Counted from the first letter of the stretch, positions 31,791-41,602 are shown. The stretch is 64,000 bases of DNA from Calonectria ilicicola (GCA_020809705.1 CP085831.1:4464001-4528000); one strand, 5' to 3'. Notes: generated by a model not told the origin, from the letters alone. Numbers and translations are program-made.

Positions 31791-32190
31791 TATAACAATC
31801 TAATCAATTCCTAATTTAATAAATTAATTAAAATAAAGAATTTATTATTAATAGAATAATTAAGTATATTATAATAAATAAAATAATAAAAGTATTATAT
31901 TAAATAATAATTAATCACAATTAAAATAACCAAATTATATTAAAAACTAATCAATTCCTTTCCTTACAATAAGACCTAATCTATCTTATATACTATTATA
32001 TCTAGGGTTCTATTATTGCAATAGTCGAATAGGATTAGTTCGATAGTGTTCGTTATGACCTTCGGTCAAGTCGAACGAGGGCCGTTCGACTTTACTCTTA
32101 TTGGTTGGTTATATGGGTCTAGGGTAGTTTGGTTTGATTGGTTGGGGTTCTGCCTGTGGTTACTGCCTTTTGGGTGTTCGGGTTATAACA
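31791..32190 (-). repeat. 400-bp LTR of the 6.9 kb Gypsy element (5' LTR)
   Basis: This direct repeat pairs with 25,290-25,689 and retains more CpG (for example within 32,030-32,095). The short plus-strand open frames here are LTR shadows, not genes. Confidence 0.92.
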
Positions 32191-32676
32191 AAAATAATAC
32201 TTTTATTAATTATAACTTTTATAATATTTTCTATTATTATTATTTTTATAAGAATTTTTAATAAATTTAAAGATATTAAATTAAAATTTAGATTATTTTT
32301 TAAAAATAATAAAATATAATCTTTTATAATAAAATCTTTAAAAATAAAAAAAAATAAAAAATATTTAATAAAAAAACTATAAAAAATTTTATAAATTTAA
32401 TTTATAAAAAAAATCTTAATAATTTAATATATAATATATATATAATATATATATATAATTAAATAATAATTTATTTCTTTTTTATATAATATTATAATAT
32501 AATAATTACTAAATTTAATCTTAATCTTAACTTTCATAATTAATCCATCACAACTTTCACCCCCACTACAAAATCAAACCAAAACTCACATTCCTCAAGC
32601 ATATTATATACAAACGCCCTTTCATATTTCCAGCTCGCTCGCTTCTCGCTTCACAGGCGTGAGCTCATTCCGCAAT

Positions 32677-33256
32677 TTTATGATAAATAATTACGTCGAC
32701 GGAAACGTATAATATATCAACAGTGACATTCTTAAAAGGTTAAAAAGTATCCAGGGCGCGGAGCGCAGGTTCTCGTTTGAGAGAAGTCAGCTGACATGAA
32801 ACCCACTTTTAGTCGGAGAGGCTTCCCTTATTCCCTGCTAGACCCGGGTGATCGCTCACCATCATCAACGCTAAGAGTGATCACTGTGATCACTCTCCAT
32901 ACGACCCAAAAACCCTCACCTTTGCCCTGATTTGCACTAAAGGAATAGCGAATTTAAATCTCGAGCAAATTGCTGCCACTTAGCGCACAACATAGCTCTC
33001 CATTCAACCTGGTTATCTTGAATTGATCCGCCCAACAAATTGACTCATTCTTTGCTGGATACAAAATTCTCTATTGCTCAACCCGGTGAGCCTGATCCGT
33101 CCTGCGAACACAAATCGTACGGCTGCCTTTTCTGAACATAATCAGAGTCTGAATTCTCTATAGGAAGGTCCGGACGGCTGTTGCACACAGGCCCGAAAAC
33201 ACCACTAAGCGCCTAGTCAATTTGCCACTCACATCCAACACTAAGCTTCCGCTAGG
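32677..33256. other. Intergenic border between repeat block and gene region
   Basis: Normal base composition resumes here. No open frame with coding character was found. The only structure seen is the palindrome at 32,874-32,896. Confidence 0.6.
32874..32896. promoter_or_regulatory. 23-bp palindrome (11-bp arms, 1-base centre)
   Basis: The arms are AGAGTGATCAC and GTGATCACTCT around a single T. It lies about 360 bases upstream of the F-box pseudogene start. The 10-mer AGTGATCACT also occurs at 56,502-56,511, in the divergent promoter of the exporter and oxidase. It could bind a dimeric factor, but no known motif is claimed. Confidence 0.35.
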
Positions 33257-34792
33257 ATGGTTGCTTTACTTCATCTCCCCCCCGAAGTTGCCACTCTCAT
33301 ATTCATAAAGCTTCGTCCTCGAGACTGGCTCTCTCTCCGACAGACATGCAAGGAGATCAATGCAAGGACGGCCCATCTCTTCACTAGGTATTACTTCAAG
33401 AGACGTTTCCTACTGCTTGAAAAAGATAGTTTGGAATGTCTTGAGAGGATTGCGGAGGATCCTACCCTTAGCTATTGTGTGGAGGAGCTCGATATCTGCA
33501 TCAGCCATCTGCTACCCCTCAATAAGATCCAAGACATCCAGCCACCGTACAGCGAGGACGAGAATCTCATCAAATTCCACAAGGGAAAAACTGTTCCAAC
33601 TGATTTACGCGATGATTATGATGAGTGGTGTGATAGAATGGGTACCATCGATTTTGGAGCAGGTTTCTATGAGGAGGAGGCTCAATTATCACGGCGAGAT
33701 TGACTGCGTCGACTTAATGCGAGAGAGTATCGCAAACACCTAGAGAACCAAGAACAAGTAATCCAAACAGGATTTGATTTGAAGTGTCTGACACGGGCCA
33801 TGGCGTCCTTCAAGCGCTGCAAACTGATTAATATCAGCAGTAGTATCTGGGCTTGGGGGCTTAATCGATTTAGCCGAAGAATCGGCATCTTACCTCAAAG
33901 GGCCCTCACATTCAAATCTCAGGAGAGCATCCGACTAGTTCGTCATATTATCTAATTGGTTCTTCAGGCAATGGCTGCACGTAAAATACAGATTGAGGAA
34001 CTAAATATTGGACCTGAAGATATGCTTATGAATGCGAACCGGGTTAGCCCTCTTATGCTCATGGGGTCATCTTCTGCTATCTTGGCCGAGTCTCCTCTCG
34101 TTAATCTTCGTCACCTCAGAATCTCGGTCGATCCAAATATCCCTGGAGGTATTCCGCCTTCCTCCAAGTGGGAAACCGATTTGGTTCGATTTATCAAGCT
34201 TTTACCGGAACTTTCATATCTCGAGCTCGATTTTGAGGAGAGAGATGAGATGGGGCGGTTTTCTGGGCTGAGCAAAGAGCTTTACGTCTCCAAATTGAAG
34301 ACATTGAGTCTTGCCTGTATTGACTGCTCTAGAGAGGACGTAGCATTTTTCTTGCTCCGTCACCATCGAACACTTCGTGAAGTTTTCCTGGATTCTATCG
34401 AATTTCGTAGAAATGCTTGTGTCTGGCGTTGGTTGGTTGAGGTTATCCGTGACGGACTTGACCTTACTAAGTTTCATATAAGGACGAGTACCACTACACA
34501 AGACGGTGCATCTATTCCACTTGATGGCATTGAGGCAACTGACGCACAAGGCCTCAACGAGATTATCAACATGTTGACAGTGAAAATATAGACGCTTACG
34601 AGAGGTAACTCGTACGGTCTTCTTTTGGCTGCAATCAAACCCGACGAGTCATAATAAGTTTAGGGCCCGCTAATGGTAGCACCTCGGATATCCTGCGGAA
34701 TGAAGGAACACCGAAGCCTAATCGGCCATGCTATGGAATATGCCGGATTTTTCAAGACTCTACAGGAACTATGGGATAGGTGGATCACTTGA
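33257..34792 (+). pseudogene. F-box protein pseudogene with six in-frame stops
   Basis: A single reading frame of 511 codons runs through the whole interval without frameshift. The N-terminus is an F-box (LPPEVATLIFIKLRPRDWLSLR), which in intact proteins binds Skp1 in SCF ubiquitin ligases. The C-terminal half is leucine-rich without sharp repeats, and the frame ends with YAGFFKTLQELWDRWIT. The frame is broken by TGA at 33,701, TAA at 33,953, TAG at 34,589, TAA at 34,652 and 34,655, and TAG at 34,661. Five of these are what CAA, CAG or TGG codons become under RIP; the TGA would come from CGA. The gene begins ~0.6 kb from the RIP block. Base composition is otherwise normal, so mutation was light. 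A gene with several introns removing every stop is conceivable but unlikely, because the intervening sequence stays coding-like in the same frame. Confidence 0.82.
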
Positions 34793-36064
34793 AACTTGAA
34801 AGATGGGTAATAATTGTATATTTCACCTGTTGCGACAGGCTGATCAGATTAGGCAATGTGTATATTGCCACATTATCGTTTGCTGCAGATATCAGCATGT
34901 GCCATAGGATGTATTCAATGGAAAGCGGTTTGAGCTTATCTAGTAAAGAACACGACCTCCTTATATCATCTCTCGTTGCTCTCCAATTCAAATTTTGCAA
35001 TTGACGAGCTAAATAAACCCGCATTCTTCCAAGTCATTTGAGGAAACCAGCTTTATTTCCATGGCCTTGCTGTCGCTTTCTATTGCCCCGCATTGTGATG
35101 AAAGTTAATCTAGCCTTCATACTTCTCATGTCGACTAAAAGTGGGAAGGCTTGACGCGGATGGGCTCGGGCCGAATCCACCATTCCAGCGAATGGAACAT
35201 TTGAAGCACTTCGATTCGTTGTTGGTTATTGGACCTTATTGACGCCCACGAACGCTACTTTGAAGATTATTGCGGTTGATGGAGAATTAACTTTTGAAAT
35301 TCCCTTGCTCGGTTTACCAATGAAGTCATCAATTCAACTGATTCACTGTCGAAAAAAATAACAAGGAAGCTGTCGCGTCTTAGCAGCAATCTTATTACCA
35401 ATTTAGTAAAATACGGTGCGCTTCTCCTCATCCGTCCTGTAAGAATCTTCTCAGCGTGCTTCGAGCGTACTTTCAGCGCCTTTTTGCTTCTTTGTTTTTA
35501 TTATGATAAGTGTCCTATTTAGGTTAGATTGGAGAATGCATCAGAAATTGGTCCCACTGCACATCATGAATTAGGTAAACAAGAAGCTGAACTCAACAAA
35601 ATCGCTTGCTATCAAGTGATAGGTCCAGGTCAAACTCACCCTTATCAACCCTGACTCTCATTTGTTGCCACTAATGTCACTTCACTGCATGAGTCTGCTA
35701 ACCGGAGCGAGGAATATTTCTCCCCGTTTCCTACAATCAAGTCTACCTCTCTAGCAAGGTCAAATTGAAACACCAAATAACGCTTGCACACGCAAACCCA
35801 AATTAAGAGGCGGAAAAGATGGCTGGAAGATTTGGGTAAAAAGTGGAATGTCATCATCGATCCAAAGCGCCACCCCACAATTACTCGGTCAGTACGGATG
35901 TTCAGTCATTCAATATGCATTGAAAATGTCCCCATGGAATGCAGTCGTACTACAAATAGCGGTCTTGTTCCGCCAAATTAGCTGAGGATGCGTTAATTCC
36001 AAGTCGTCAAACAATTATAATACCCCTATTAGTAATTGGGTTCTCTACTCATATCGAAAAAAAA
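34793..36064. other. Intergenic, no gene supported
   Basis: Only short unconvincing frames occur in this 1.27 kb, none with recognisable domains or a credible intron structure. I see no RNA gene or repeat beyond a 14-bp inverted match to the other side of the F-box pseudogene, noted among rejected items. Confidence 0.55.
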
Positions 36065-36400
36065 ATGCAAGCCAAGAATATCATGCTGTTCCTTAGTCTT
36101 GTTATACTAGGCACAGCAATGCCAGAACCCAAAGAATATTCGCAAGGTCTCGTCGATATCCAAGGAAAAGCGGGTAAGGGTTCCTAATAATCAGGGATAG
36201 AATCATGTCAATTACTAAACCATTTTTATTTAGACGGTCAACCTTGTAGGGTTGGAAAGGATTGCTGGCGAAAGAGCTTTATATATACGCGGTGCCGTTG
36301 TCGCAAGAAAGGTCAATCACCAATGTCGGAGGGAACATGCTTCGTCAGGAAGTACTGGGATTGCCCTAATTCCAGTGATTGGTGTGCCACAAACACCTAG
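36065..36400 (+). CDS. Small secreted cysteine-rich protein (knottin-like)
   Basis: The model has two exons, 36,065-36,173 and 36,234-36,400, joined across a 60-nt intron with GTAAGG donor, a TTACTAAAC branch site and TAG acceptor. It gives 91 residues. The N-terminus is a clear signal peptide (MQAKNIMLFLSLVILGTA), so secretion is expected. The mature part after about residue 36 is basic and Trp-containing, with seven cysteines spaced C-x5-C-x9-C-x-C-x12-C-x7-C-x6-C. This is like small disulfide-rich effectors or antimicrobial peptides. The odd cysteine number leaves one unpaired or suggests dimerisation. No family is recognised and no activity is claimed. The start was chosen because it is the only ATG giving a signal peptide in frame with the cysteine exon. 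It is too short and too interrupted to stand out as an open frame. Confidence 0.75.
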
Positions 36401-36656
36401 TGCTATGACAAAACTACGATGAAATCATAGTCCTGTAAATACCAGTTGCAGCAACAGCAGTACGCTGCAAATAAAAGGCACATACTATAGTTTTAATTGC
36501 TCAACACAAGCATTATTACTATACTTCATAGCTCGCCCATACAAAGCGACTTGGTCTTGGGCGGCCAGCGGGATGATTAGCTCCACGGAGGACGGGTGTT
36601 GACTGCTCCGCGGAAACTCCTAGCCGAATTAGCCGCAATCAAGTTAATATTCAACA

Positions 36657-37532
36657 ATGGTGCATGCAAAAGTTCAACTTGAATGTTCAACTCAAACAAC
36701 AAGTTCAATACCACAAGTCATGCTGAAAGATCAGAGCTTTTCTGAGCAGGCGACATCAATGTCGTCTGTTATCGTCACCAAGACGAAAAAGGTTGACGGG
36801 TGGATTACCGCAAACAACTTTGTCAAGTTTGCTGCCCTGGGCGGGCCCTTTACCATTCTATTCTTCTTTTTATGGCTCCCTGCAACCGGCAATCTTCCAC
36901 CGATGCCGCCTCGGCTTACAGCCGACCAGGTTCATGACCATTACTCCAAGTACGAGACCGGCTACAAAGGCGGTCTCGCGCTGATGACGCTGGTTTCATT
37001 CTTCCAGCCGCTGTTTTGTGCAGCCATTGCTGGTCAAATGAGCCGGATTCCGGGTGTTCCCAACACCATGATCTACGCGCAACTTTTGGGAGGTGTTGTG
37101 GGAGGATTATTTCTGGTGCTCCCTGCCTACTTATTCGCGGCGACCATGTACCGGCTGGATCGGGCTCCTGAGCTCACTCAACTCTTGAATGATGTGAGCT
37201 GGATCATGTTCGCGATGCCATTTCCCGCACTTCTCTGCCAAGATTTTGCCTTTTCTTATGCCATATTACTCGACAAGAGACCCAAGCCTCTATTCCCCAA
37301 ATGGGTGGCTTTTGCCAGCACGGGGCTCACGCTTTGGTTCTGGCCAGCTCTTGGTGTGCACTGCGTACGAAGCGGTGCAGTCGCTTGGAATGGGGCCTTG
37401 GGATTTTGGGGCGCCGGCATTTCAGGTGGCCTCCAATTTTGCTTGATTTCTTGGTCAGTCTTCAGGGCGGCCATGAGAACCGACTTGCCTGGAGAGAATG
37501 AACCCTTACAGCAGGGGATTGACAGTGGCTGA
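36657..37532 (+). CDS. Uncharacterised multi-pass membrane protein
   Basis: This is an intronless frame of 291 residues. After a polar N-terminus of about 53 residues there are roughly six hydrophobic segments, at about residues 54-76, 105-126, 138-165, 180-203, 216-236 and 246-272. A conserved-looking loop, LPPMPPRLTADQVHDHYSKY (residues 80-99), follows the first segment. Such a Pro-rich loop ending in a His/Tyr stretch after TM1 recalls small integral membrane proteins found in actinobacteria and fungi, but I cannot name the family. The start ATG at 36,657 lies in a reasonable context (caacaATGg); downstream Met22 or Met35 are alternatives. It lies next to the dehydrogenase pair and converges with the first, so cluster membership is possible but unproven. 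Confidence 0.82.
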   Translation: MVHAKVQLECSTQTTSSIPQVMLKDQSFSEQATSMSSVIVTKTKKVDGWITANNFVKFAALGGPFTILFFFLWLPATGNLPPMPPRLTADQVHDHYSKYETGYKGGLALMTLVSFFQPLFCAAIAGQMSRIPGVPNTMIYAQLLGGVVGGLFLVLPAYLFAATMYRLDRAPELTQLLNDVSWIMFAMPFPALLCQDFAFSYAILLDKRPKPLFPKWVAFASTGLTLWFWPALGVHCVRSGAVAWNGALGFWGAGISGGLQFCLISWSVFRAAMRTDLPGENEPLQQGIDSG

Positions 37533-37919
37533 ATACGCTATTTCCCACTGGGCCTGAAAGATCTTGTGGAGCGCACCAGTTCGATTAAGGCGCTATGCTA
37601 CTCTAAGCGAGATCATGACCCACGCACATTTTTTGGCTTCAGGGGTAAGCTGAACTGTGGCTGGAGTGTGGCGTGGCCAAATCTGGATCTTGTTCACTTG
37701 ACTTGAATCCAGCCTCACTCGTCTTACCCTACATGAGTTCGCCCATTCCTTGGAAGGAACTCGATTCATGAAAAAAATACCATTACAATACATGACAATG
37801 AATTTTTGTATGAATTTCTATTCCATTTTCATCTTATTATCATCGGTTGATCTCTAGCTTAGGAAATTTGAATATTAATCCACATGAATGAAAGATTGCG
37901 ATTCAAGTAGTGAATGGGT
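37533..37919. other. Convergent intergenic region
   Basis: The 3' ends of the membrane-protein gene and the minus-strand dehydrogenase face each other here. No gene is seen. Confidence 0.6.
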
Positions 37920-39239
37920 CTAATTGTAGGCCGCCTGCATAATCATCTTGATACAATCCATATCTTCCCGAGCATCTGCAGCCGAAGTCTTTGGGCATGT
38001 CTTATTCGTCGCACAGTGGTGAAAATCCAGAAACTCCAGCGTGAAAGGATCTTCGTATGTCTTCCTGACTGTGCGCTCTTGGTAACCATCGCCCTTGGCA
38101 CTGTCGATCTTTTCCTGAATGGTCATTGTGACGGGAAGGCCCTTCACATACGGCGTATCGTAATCAACGCGCACAATCTTTTCTCGAGAGTAAATCTCGA
38201 TGTGGCAATCAAACCTGGGTACATCAATGATGCCTGACTCATACATAACGGGAAAGCCCTGGTACTGGAATAGTACGTTCCAAATTGGCAATCCGAGGGA
38301 CGCGCCCATAACCCGCGAAGGCATCCCAACCATCTCCCGCAAAGCGGAGAAATCATGAACGCCGAGCCTGGTTGGTGAGTGTCAGGTGTTAGTGGTGCAC
38401 GTTTCTATTTGATGGACGATCCAGGAACAGCAACTTCACCTACCCGGTAAATAATCTGAACAATGTCATTGACTCTGGTGTTGCTTCAACCCCGATTTCA
38501 TCAACAAGTGCGGCCTTAACCATCTCTTCCTCAACCGCATGCATTTTTGCAGCTGCATCCTTTGAGTAGTCGGTATACTTCTTAGGAAAAATGCCGGATT
38601 GATTGACAAATGAGCTGTTTTGACCGATGATGTCTTTTTAATGTCAGCTGTTTGTTTAGCCTACAAGCGAAGTGCCGACCTACCTCTGACTCGTATGTAT
38701 TCTATCTTATCCATACTTCCAACTTCCTCCAAGGAATCCAGGAACGCTTCGGCATATCGTCTTTGATACCCGACAAAGACTCTTCCCTCCGAATTTTGCT
38801 CTGCGGCGATGATGGCATCAAGGTCATGATAGTTCAAAGCAAGCGGTTTCTCCACAAGCACATACTTGTTGTGCTGAAGTGCCAGGATTGCCTGTGCGGG
38901 ATGAAAAGCATTGACGTTGCAGATGAATACGACGTCAGTATCAGGAGAAGCAATCAGCTCTTCCGGATTTGAAGTTGTCTTGGGTGGTCCTCCAGCGACC
39001 TTCTTACTGCAGATCTCAAGGGCTTGCTGAGATGTATCACAGATGTAGGTGATATGATAATAACTGGAGAGATTGTTCAGCACATGGATGTGAGACACCT
39101 AGAATGAGGAACTATCAATATCGTCTGTATGAGAATCAGATGAGATTGGATTCAAACAAACCTGAGCGACCTCTCCTAAACCGATGATTCCAACCTTGAG
39201 AATGCTTTTCGGCCCGTGGCCGTTGGATGTTTTAGTCAT
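37920..39239 (-). CDS. Gfo/Idh/MocA family oxidoreductase (4 exons)
   Basis: Exons on the minus strand are 39,239-39,162, 39,098-38,684, 38,633-38,444 and 38,367-37,920, with introns of 63, 50 and 76 nt. They give 376 residues in one continuous frame. The N-terminal Rossmann fold has KVGIIGLGEVAQ (residues 15-26), which binds NAD(P). The family signature EKPLALN is at residues 109-115, with Lys110 the usual catalytic lysine. The C-terminal domain follows, with LGVHDFSALREM from residue 229. Family members reversibly oxidise sugars, cyclitols or related alcohols; the substrate here is not predictable. The gene shares a 0.75 kb divergent promoter region with a second member of the family, which suggests co-regulation. 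The closeness of both to a polyol-acylating type of PKS hints at a role in making the acyl acceptor, which is inference. Confidence 0.88.
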
Positions 39240-39990
39240 ATTGGTCGTTGGCACAGCGCTGAAAAATGAGTTTGTTTTTGGAAGTCTGGCAAAAGCTGGA
39301 CAATTGGGTCAATCTTGATATAATCACCCCGAGGTAGAGGTGGACGAAATCGTTTCTAACTGCATATAAATGACTTCTTCGAACATCACAACGTATCATT
39401 TGCACTATGACACCCGGCCACCCGAAGGATTATGCCTATCTGTGATCTGGAACCTCGCGCCTGATTCCTAAAGCCTAGAGCCGCCCAAAGTGTTTATTTC
39501 CCGAAATAGTTGACAGGTCAAATCCGATGCAACGTCATCCTAAACGAGCGGCAGAGCGGACCGTATTATGCCAGGGCGCACATTCTCCAAAGTAGGGGTC
39601 GTTGCAGGGGAAAAATCCTGTCATGGCCTGATTTTATTCACAAAGTTGATGATGCTATCATCGGCTATACAGGTATCCGTATTCATCCTTATTATTAGGT
39701 CCAAGCCCTCCAAGTCAGGGCCGCGTGTATCAAAAGTAAGTCCCGGCGGCTCGCTGTCCTCGGCCCGTGCGGCGCAGCACAACCCGGGAACCGGGAAGGA
39801 TTGCGAAGGGTAAATTCAGCTCGCCGCAGTCGCTTCAATTGACCCTGGAGATTCAGCCGGAAACATTTGGTGAGCTTTGATTTCACCTAGATTTTCTATT
39901 TCCGCAATCGACTGTAGCTGCTGCGCAAGATGACTGAATATCCTCCAAGTCTAAACTATTCTATTGTGGCGACACATACCATTTTTCAAG
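39240..39990. promoter_or_regulatory. Divergent promoter region between two dehydrogenase genes
   Basis: This region separates two oppositely transcribed genes and must contain both promoters. It has a GC-rich stretch around 39,735-39,800. No specific binding site is identified. Small frames within it have no coding support. Confidence 0.55.
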
Positions 39991-41130
39991 ATGAATGATG
40001 TCAATGGAACGATTGCACCGTGGCGAGTCTATTTGTACGGCGCTGGGTCTATTGCATGGCGACATGGCGTTGCGGCAGAAAGCTTAGGGCCTGATGTTCA
40101 GCTATTTGCTGCTGATCCTTCTAAAGCTGCCCGAGAAGAATTCCTCCTCAAGTTCCCCAAAGCCACTGTTTTTGAGGGTGCTGAGGCCATGCTCTCCAGT
40201 TCTCCAGGGCAACAGCGCGACATTGTTGTGATAGCCGTGCCTCCATTCTTGCACCATGCCGCGACGCTCCTTGCCTTTCGATCCAACCGCCATGTTCTCT
40301 GCGAAAAGCCTCTAGCAACATCCGAGATCGAGATGGCAGAGATGCTAGCCGCCAGTGATAGTGCTGGTCGGATATTTGGAGAATGCAGCTTTCGCTATCT
40401 CGGGAACGGAGCCTTGGACCGCGCTCGTCAATTGATCGAGTCTGGCGGCGTTGGATCTGTGTATCACGCCCGCTTCATCAACCGTCAACCACGATCTCGT
40501 GCGGGTATCGAGTACCAACCATCAAGCAGGTGGTTTTTGGAAAGGGACAAGTCTGGCGGCGGAACCATTTTCGACTGGGGTGTATACGATCTCACCATGT
40601 TCTTCGACGTCCTCCGCCCGGTCGCTCTCACAGTCAATTATGCCTGGTTGGCGACCCCGAAGACTGGCGCCGATCCGTCCGAGCCTTCTATATCCGTCGA
40701 GACGCATGCTGGTGCCTCTCTGACCTTGACACTGGAGGATGGTACTATCGTCCCATTTGATTGGGAGCGAGCAAGTGGTTTCCACGGAGACCCCCAGGTT
40801 TCTTTGAATGTCGACGGCACGACTGGAGGTCTGACCTGGGAATGGGTCCCGACTTTTGACTACAAGGACGAAGTCGATGAAACAAAGGAAGGCTTCAAAC
40901 TCGTACACTATGTGGATGCCGATGGAAAGGTTCATGCCAAGGAGGAGAAGTTCCCTGCTTTTGGATGGGAGGATGCAAATCAGCGTCCCTTTCTCTCCTT
41001 TGTTGACTTGATTGAGGGACGCGATAGTGTGGCCCTTTCTAGGAGTAGGCTTGAGTTCAATTTCGGGGTGGTATCGGCCATTTACAAGTGTGCCGCTGAA
41101 GGCAAGCCAGTTCATGTTCAGCTAAAGTAG
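39991..41130 (+). CDS. Gfo/Idh/MocA family oxidoreductase with His-to-Tyr change
   Basis: This is an intronless frame of 379 residues from the ATG at 39,991. An in-frame ATG at 39,964 would add nine residues before the Rossmann fold, so the second Met is preferred. The nucleotide-binding motif is YGAGSIAW (residues 16-23), and the catalytic-lysine motif is EKPLATS (105-111). The C-terminal domain has GGGTIFDWGVYD (189-200). In family members this segment is usually GGGxxxDxGxH, so the usual catalytic His is Tyr199 here while Asp195 is kept. It probably acts on a sugar, cyclitol or related carbonyl compound with NAD(P); the changed residue may alter chemistry or abolish dehydrogenation. It is transcribed divergently from the other family member and upstream of the RTA1/PKS pair. 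Confidence 0.9.
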   Translation: MNDVNGTIAPWRVYLYGAGSIAWRHGVAAESLGPDVQLFAADPSKAAREEFLLKFPKATVFEGAEAMLSSSPGQQRDIVVIAVPPFLHHAATLLAFRSNRHVLCEKPLATSEIEMAEMLAASDSAGRIFGECSFRYLGNGALDRARQLIESGGVGSVYHARFINRQPRSRAGIEYQPSSRWFLERDKSGGGTIFDWGVYDLTMFFDVLRPVALTVNYAWLATPKTGADPSEPSISVETHAGASLTLTLEDGTIVPFDWERASGFHGDPQVSLNVDGTTGGLTWEWVPTFDYKDEVDETKEGFKLVHYVDADGKVHAKEEKFPAFGWEDANQRPFLSFVDLIEGRDSVALSRSRLEFNFGVVSAIYKCAAEGKPVHVQLK

Positions 41131-41602
41131 GGTAATCAAGGTAGATGAATGAAGATAGGCCTGTTTTGAATTTTGTTTTTTTCTACAGTATAAAAATTAT
41201 ATGCGTATTTCACCGATATGGCCGTCCGTAGCTGTAGAAGGGCGGAACATTTATAGCTGCTTTGCTCTCACAGGTTGAGATGGTAGTGTTGAGACTTGGT
41301 TCGAACTTTGACACTATTTTCCGGATAGACGATCTGTTTAATACCCGCCAGAATTTACGAGAGTACTGTAATCAAAATAACTCTTCAGTAGTGATCAGTA
41401 TTCATGCTGGTTTGCGATCCGCGATACCATTATGTCAAATTGAACTAGCTATGAAGACTGATGGTGGATGGAAGTGAACTAATTCTCACACACATTTCTT
41501 GAGATGTATACCACAACTCCTAAGCTTTGTTAAAGGGATGGACAGAATCCCATTTTCTTCTCCTTATCCCTTTTAATTGCCGAGCGATTATGATATTGGT
41601 GA
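41131..41602. other. Convergent intergenic region
   Basis: This region lies between the 3' ends of the second dehydrogenase and the minus-strand RTA1-like gene. A 71-codon frame at 41,262-41,477 has no recognisable features, and I do not call it a gene. Confidence 0.55.

Larger units (their letters stand above)
25290..32190 (-). mobile_element. Ty3/Gypsy LTR retrotransposon, RIP-inactivated
   Basis: This full-length element of 6,901 bases has two LTRs of exactly 400 bp and a 5-bp target duplication AAAAT at 25,285-25,289 and 32,191-32,195. On the minus strand the 5' LTR starts TGTTATAACC. Minus-strand protein traces occur in Gypsy order: a gag zinc knuckle at 30,841-30,895, a reverse-transcriptase YLDD trace near 28,680-28,700, an RNase H trace near 28,200-28,260, and an integrase trace at 27,001-27,105. 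The integrase lying after RNase H separates Gypsy from Copia. All frames are broken, mostly by CAA/CAG-to-TAA/TAG changes. It inserted into repeat copy 2 near its right end and is less degraded than its host. Confidence 0.92.
10084..32676. repeat. Unclassified ~9.8 kb repeat unit, copy 2 (interrupted)
   Basis: This second copy begins where copy 1 ends and lies in the same orientation. It is split by an LTR retrotransposon at 10,110-15,689 close to its left end and by another at 25,290-32,190 close to its right end. Joining the flanks after removing each insertion restores the order seen in copy 1. For example, the flank up to 25,289 and the flank from 32,191 align with copy 1 near 9,233-9,380. 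Copy 2 lacks about 365 bases found in copy 1 at roughly 9,375-9,740. Its right end, 32,540-32,676, is much less RIP-mutated than the same segment of copy 1. Confidence 0.65.
1..32680. repeat. RIP-degraded AT-rich repeat block
   Basis: This block is overwhelmingly A and T, is rich in TpA, and has no long open frame on either strand apart from a fragment inside an LTR near its right end. Repeated segments within it differ mainly by C/T or G/A exchanges, which is the mark of repeat-induced point mutation acting on duplicated DNA. Composition returns to normal between about 32,540 and 32,690. It contains two tandem copies of a ~9.8 kb unit and two nested LTR retrotransposons, listed separately. 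The first ~285 bases are AT-rich with nothing recognisable. Less mutated islands survive near 15,600-15,680, 25,560-25,690, 32,040-32,180 and 32,560-32,680. Confidence 0.93.

Noticed and set aside
32046..32261. 71-codon plus-strand open frame with hydrophobic end
   Set aside because: It lies inside and just beyond the 400-bp LTR and repeats in decayed form at 25,560-25,690; it is LTR sequence, not a gene.
32802..35145. 14-bp inverted match (32,802-32,815 and 35,132-35,145) flanking the F-box pseudogene
   Set aside because: The match does not extend, no target duplication is seen, and a mobile element carrying the pseudogene is not supported.
40522..41115. 197-codon minus-strand open frame
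   Set aside because: It is antisense to the second dehydrogenase, has no domain, and the sense strand shows clear family motifs.
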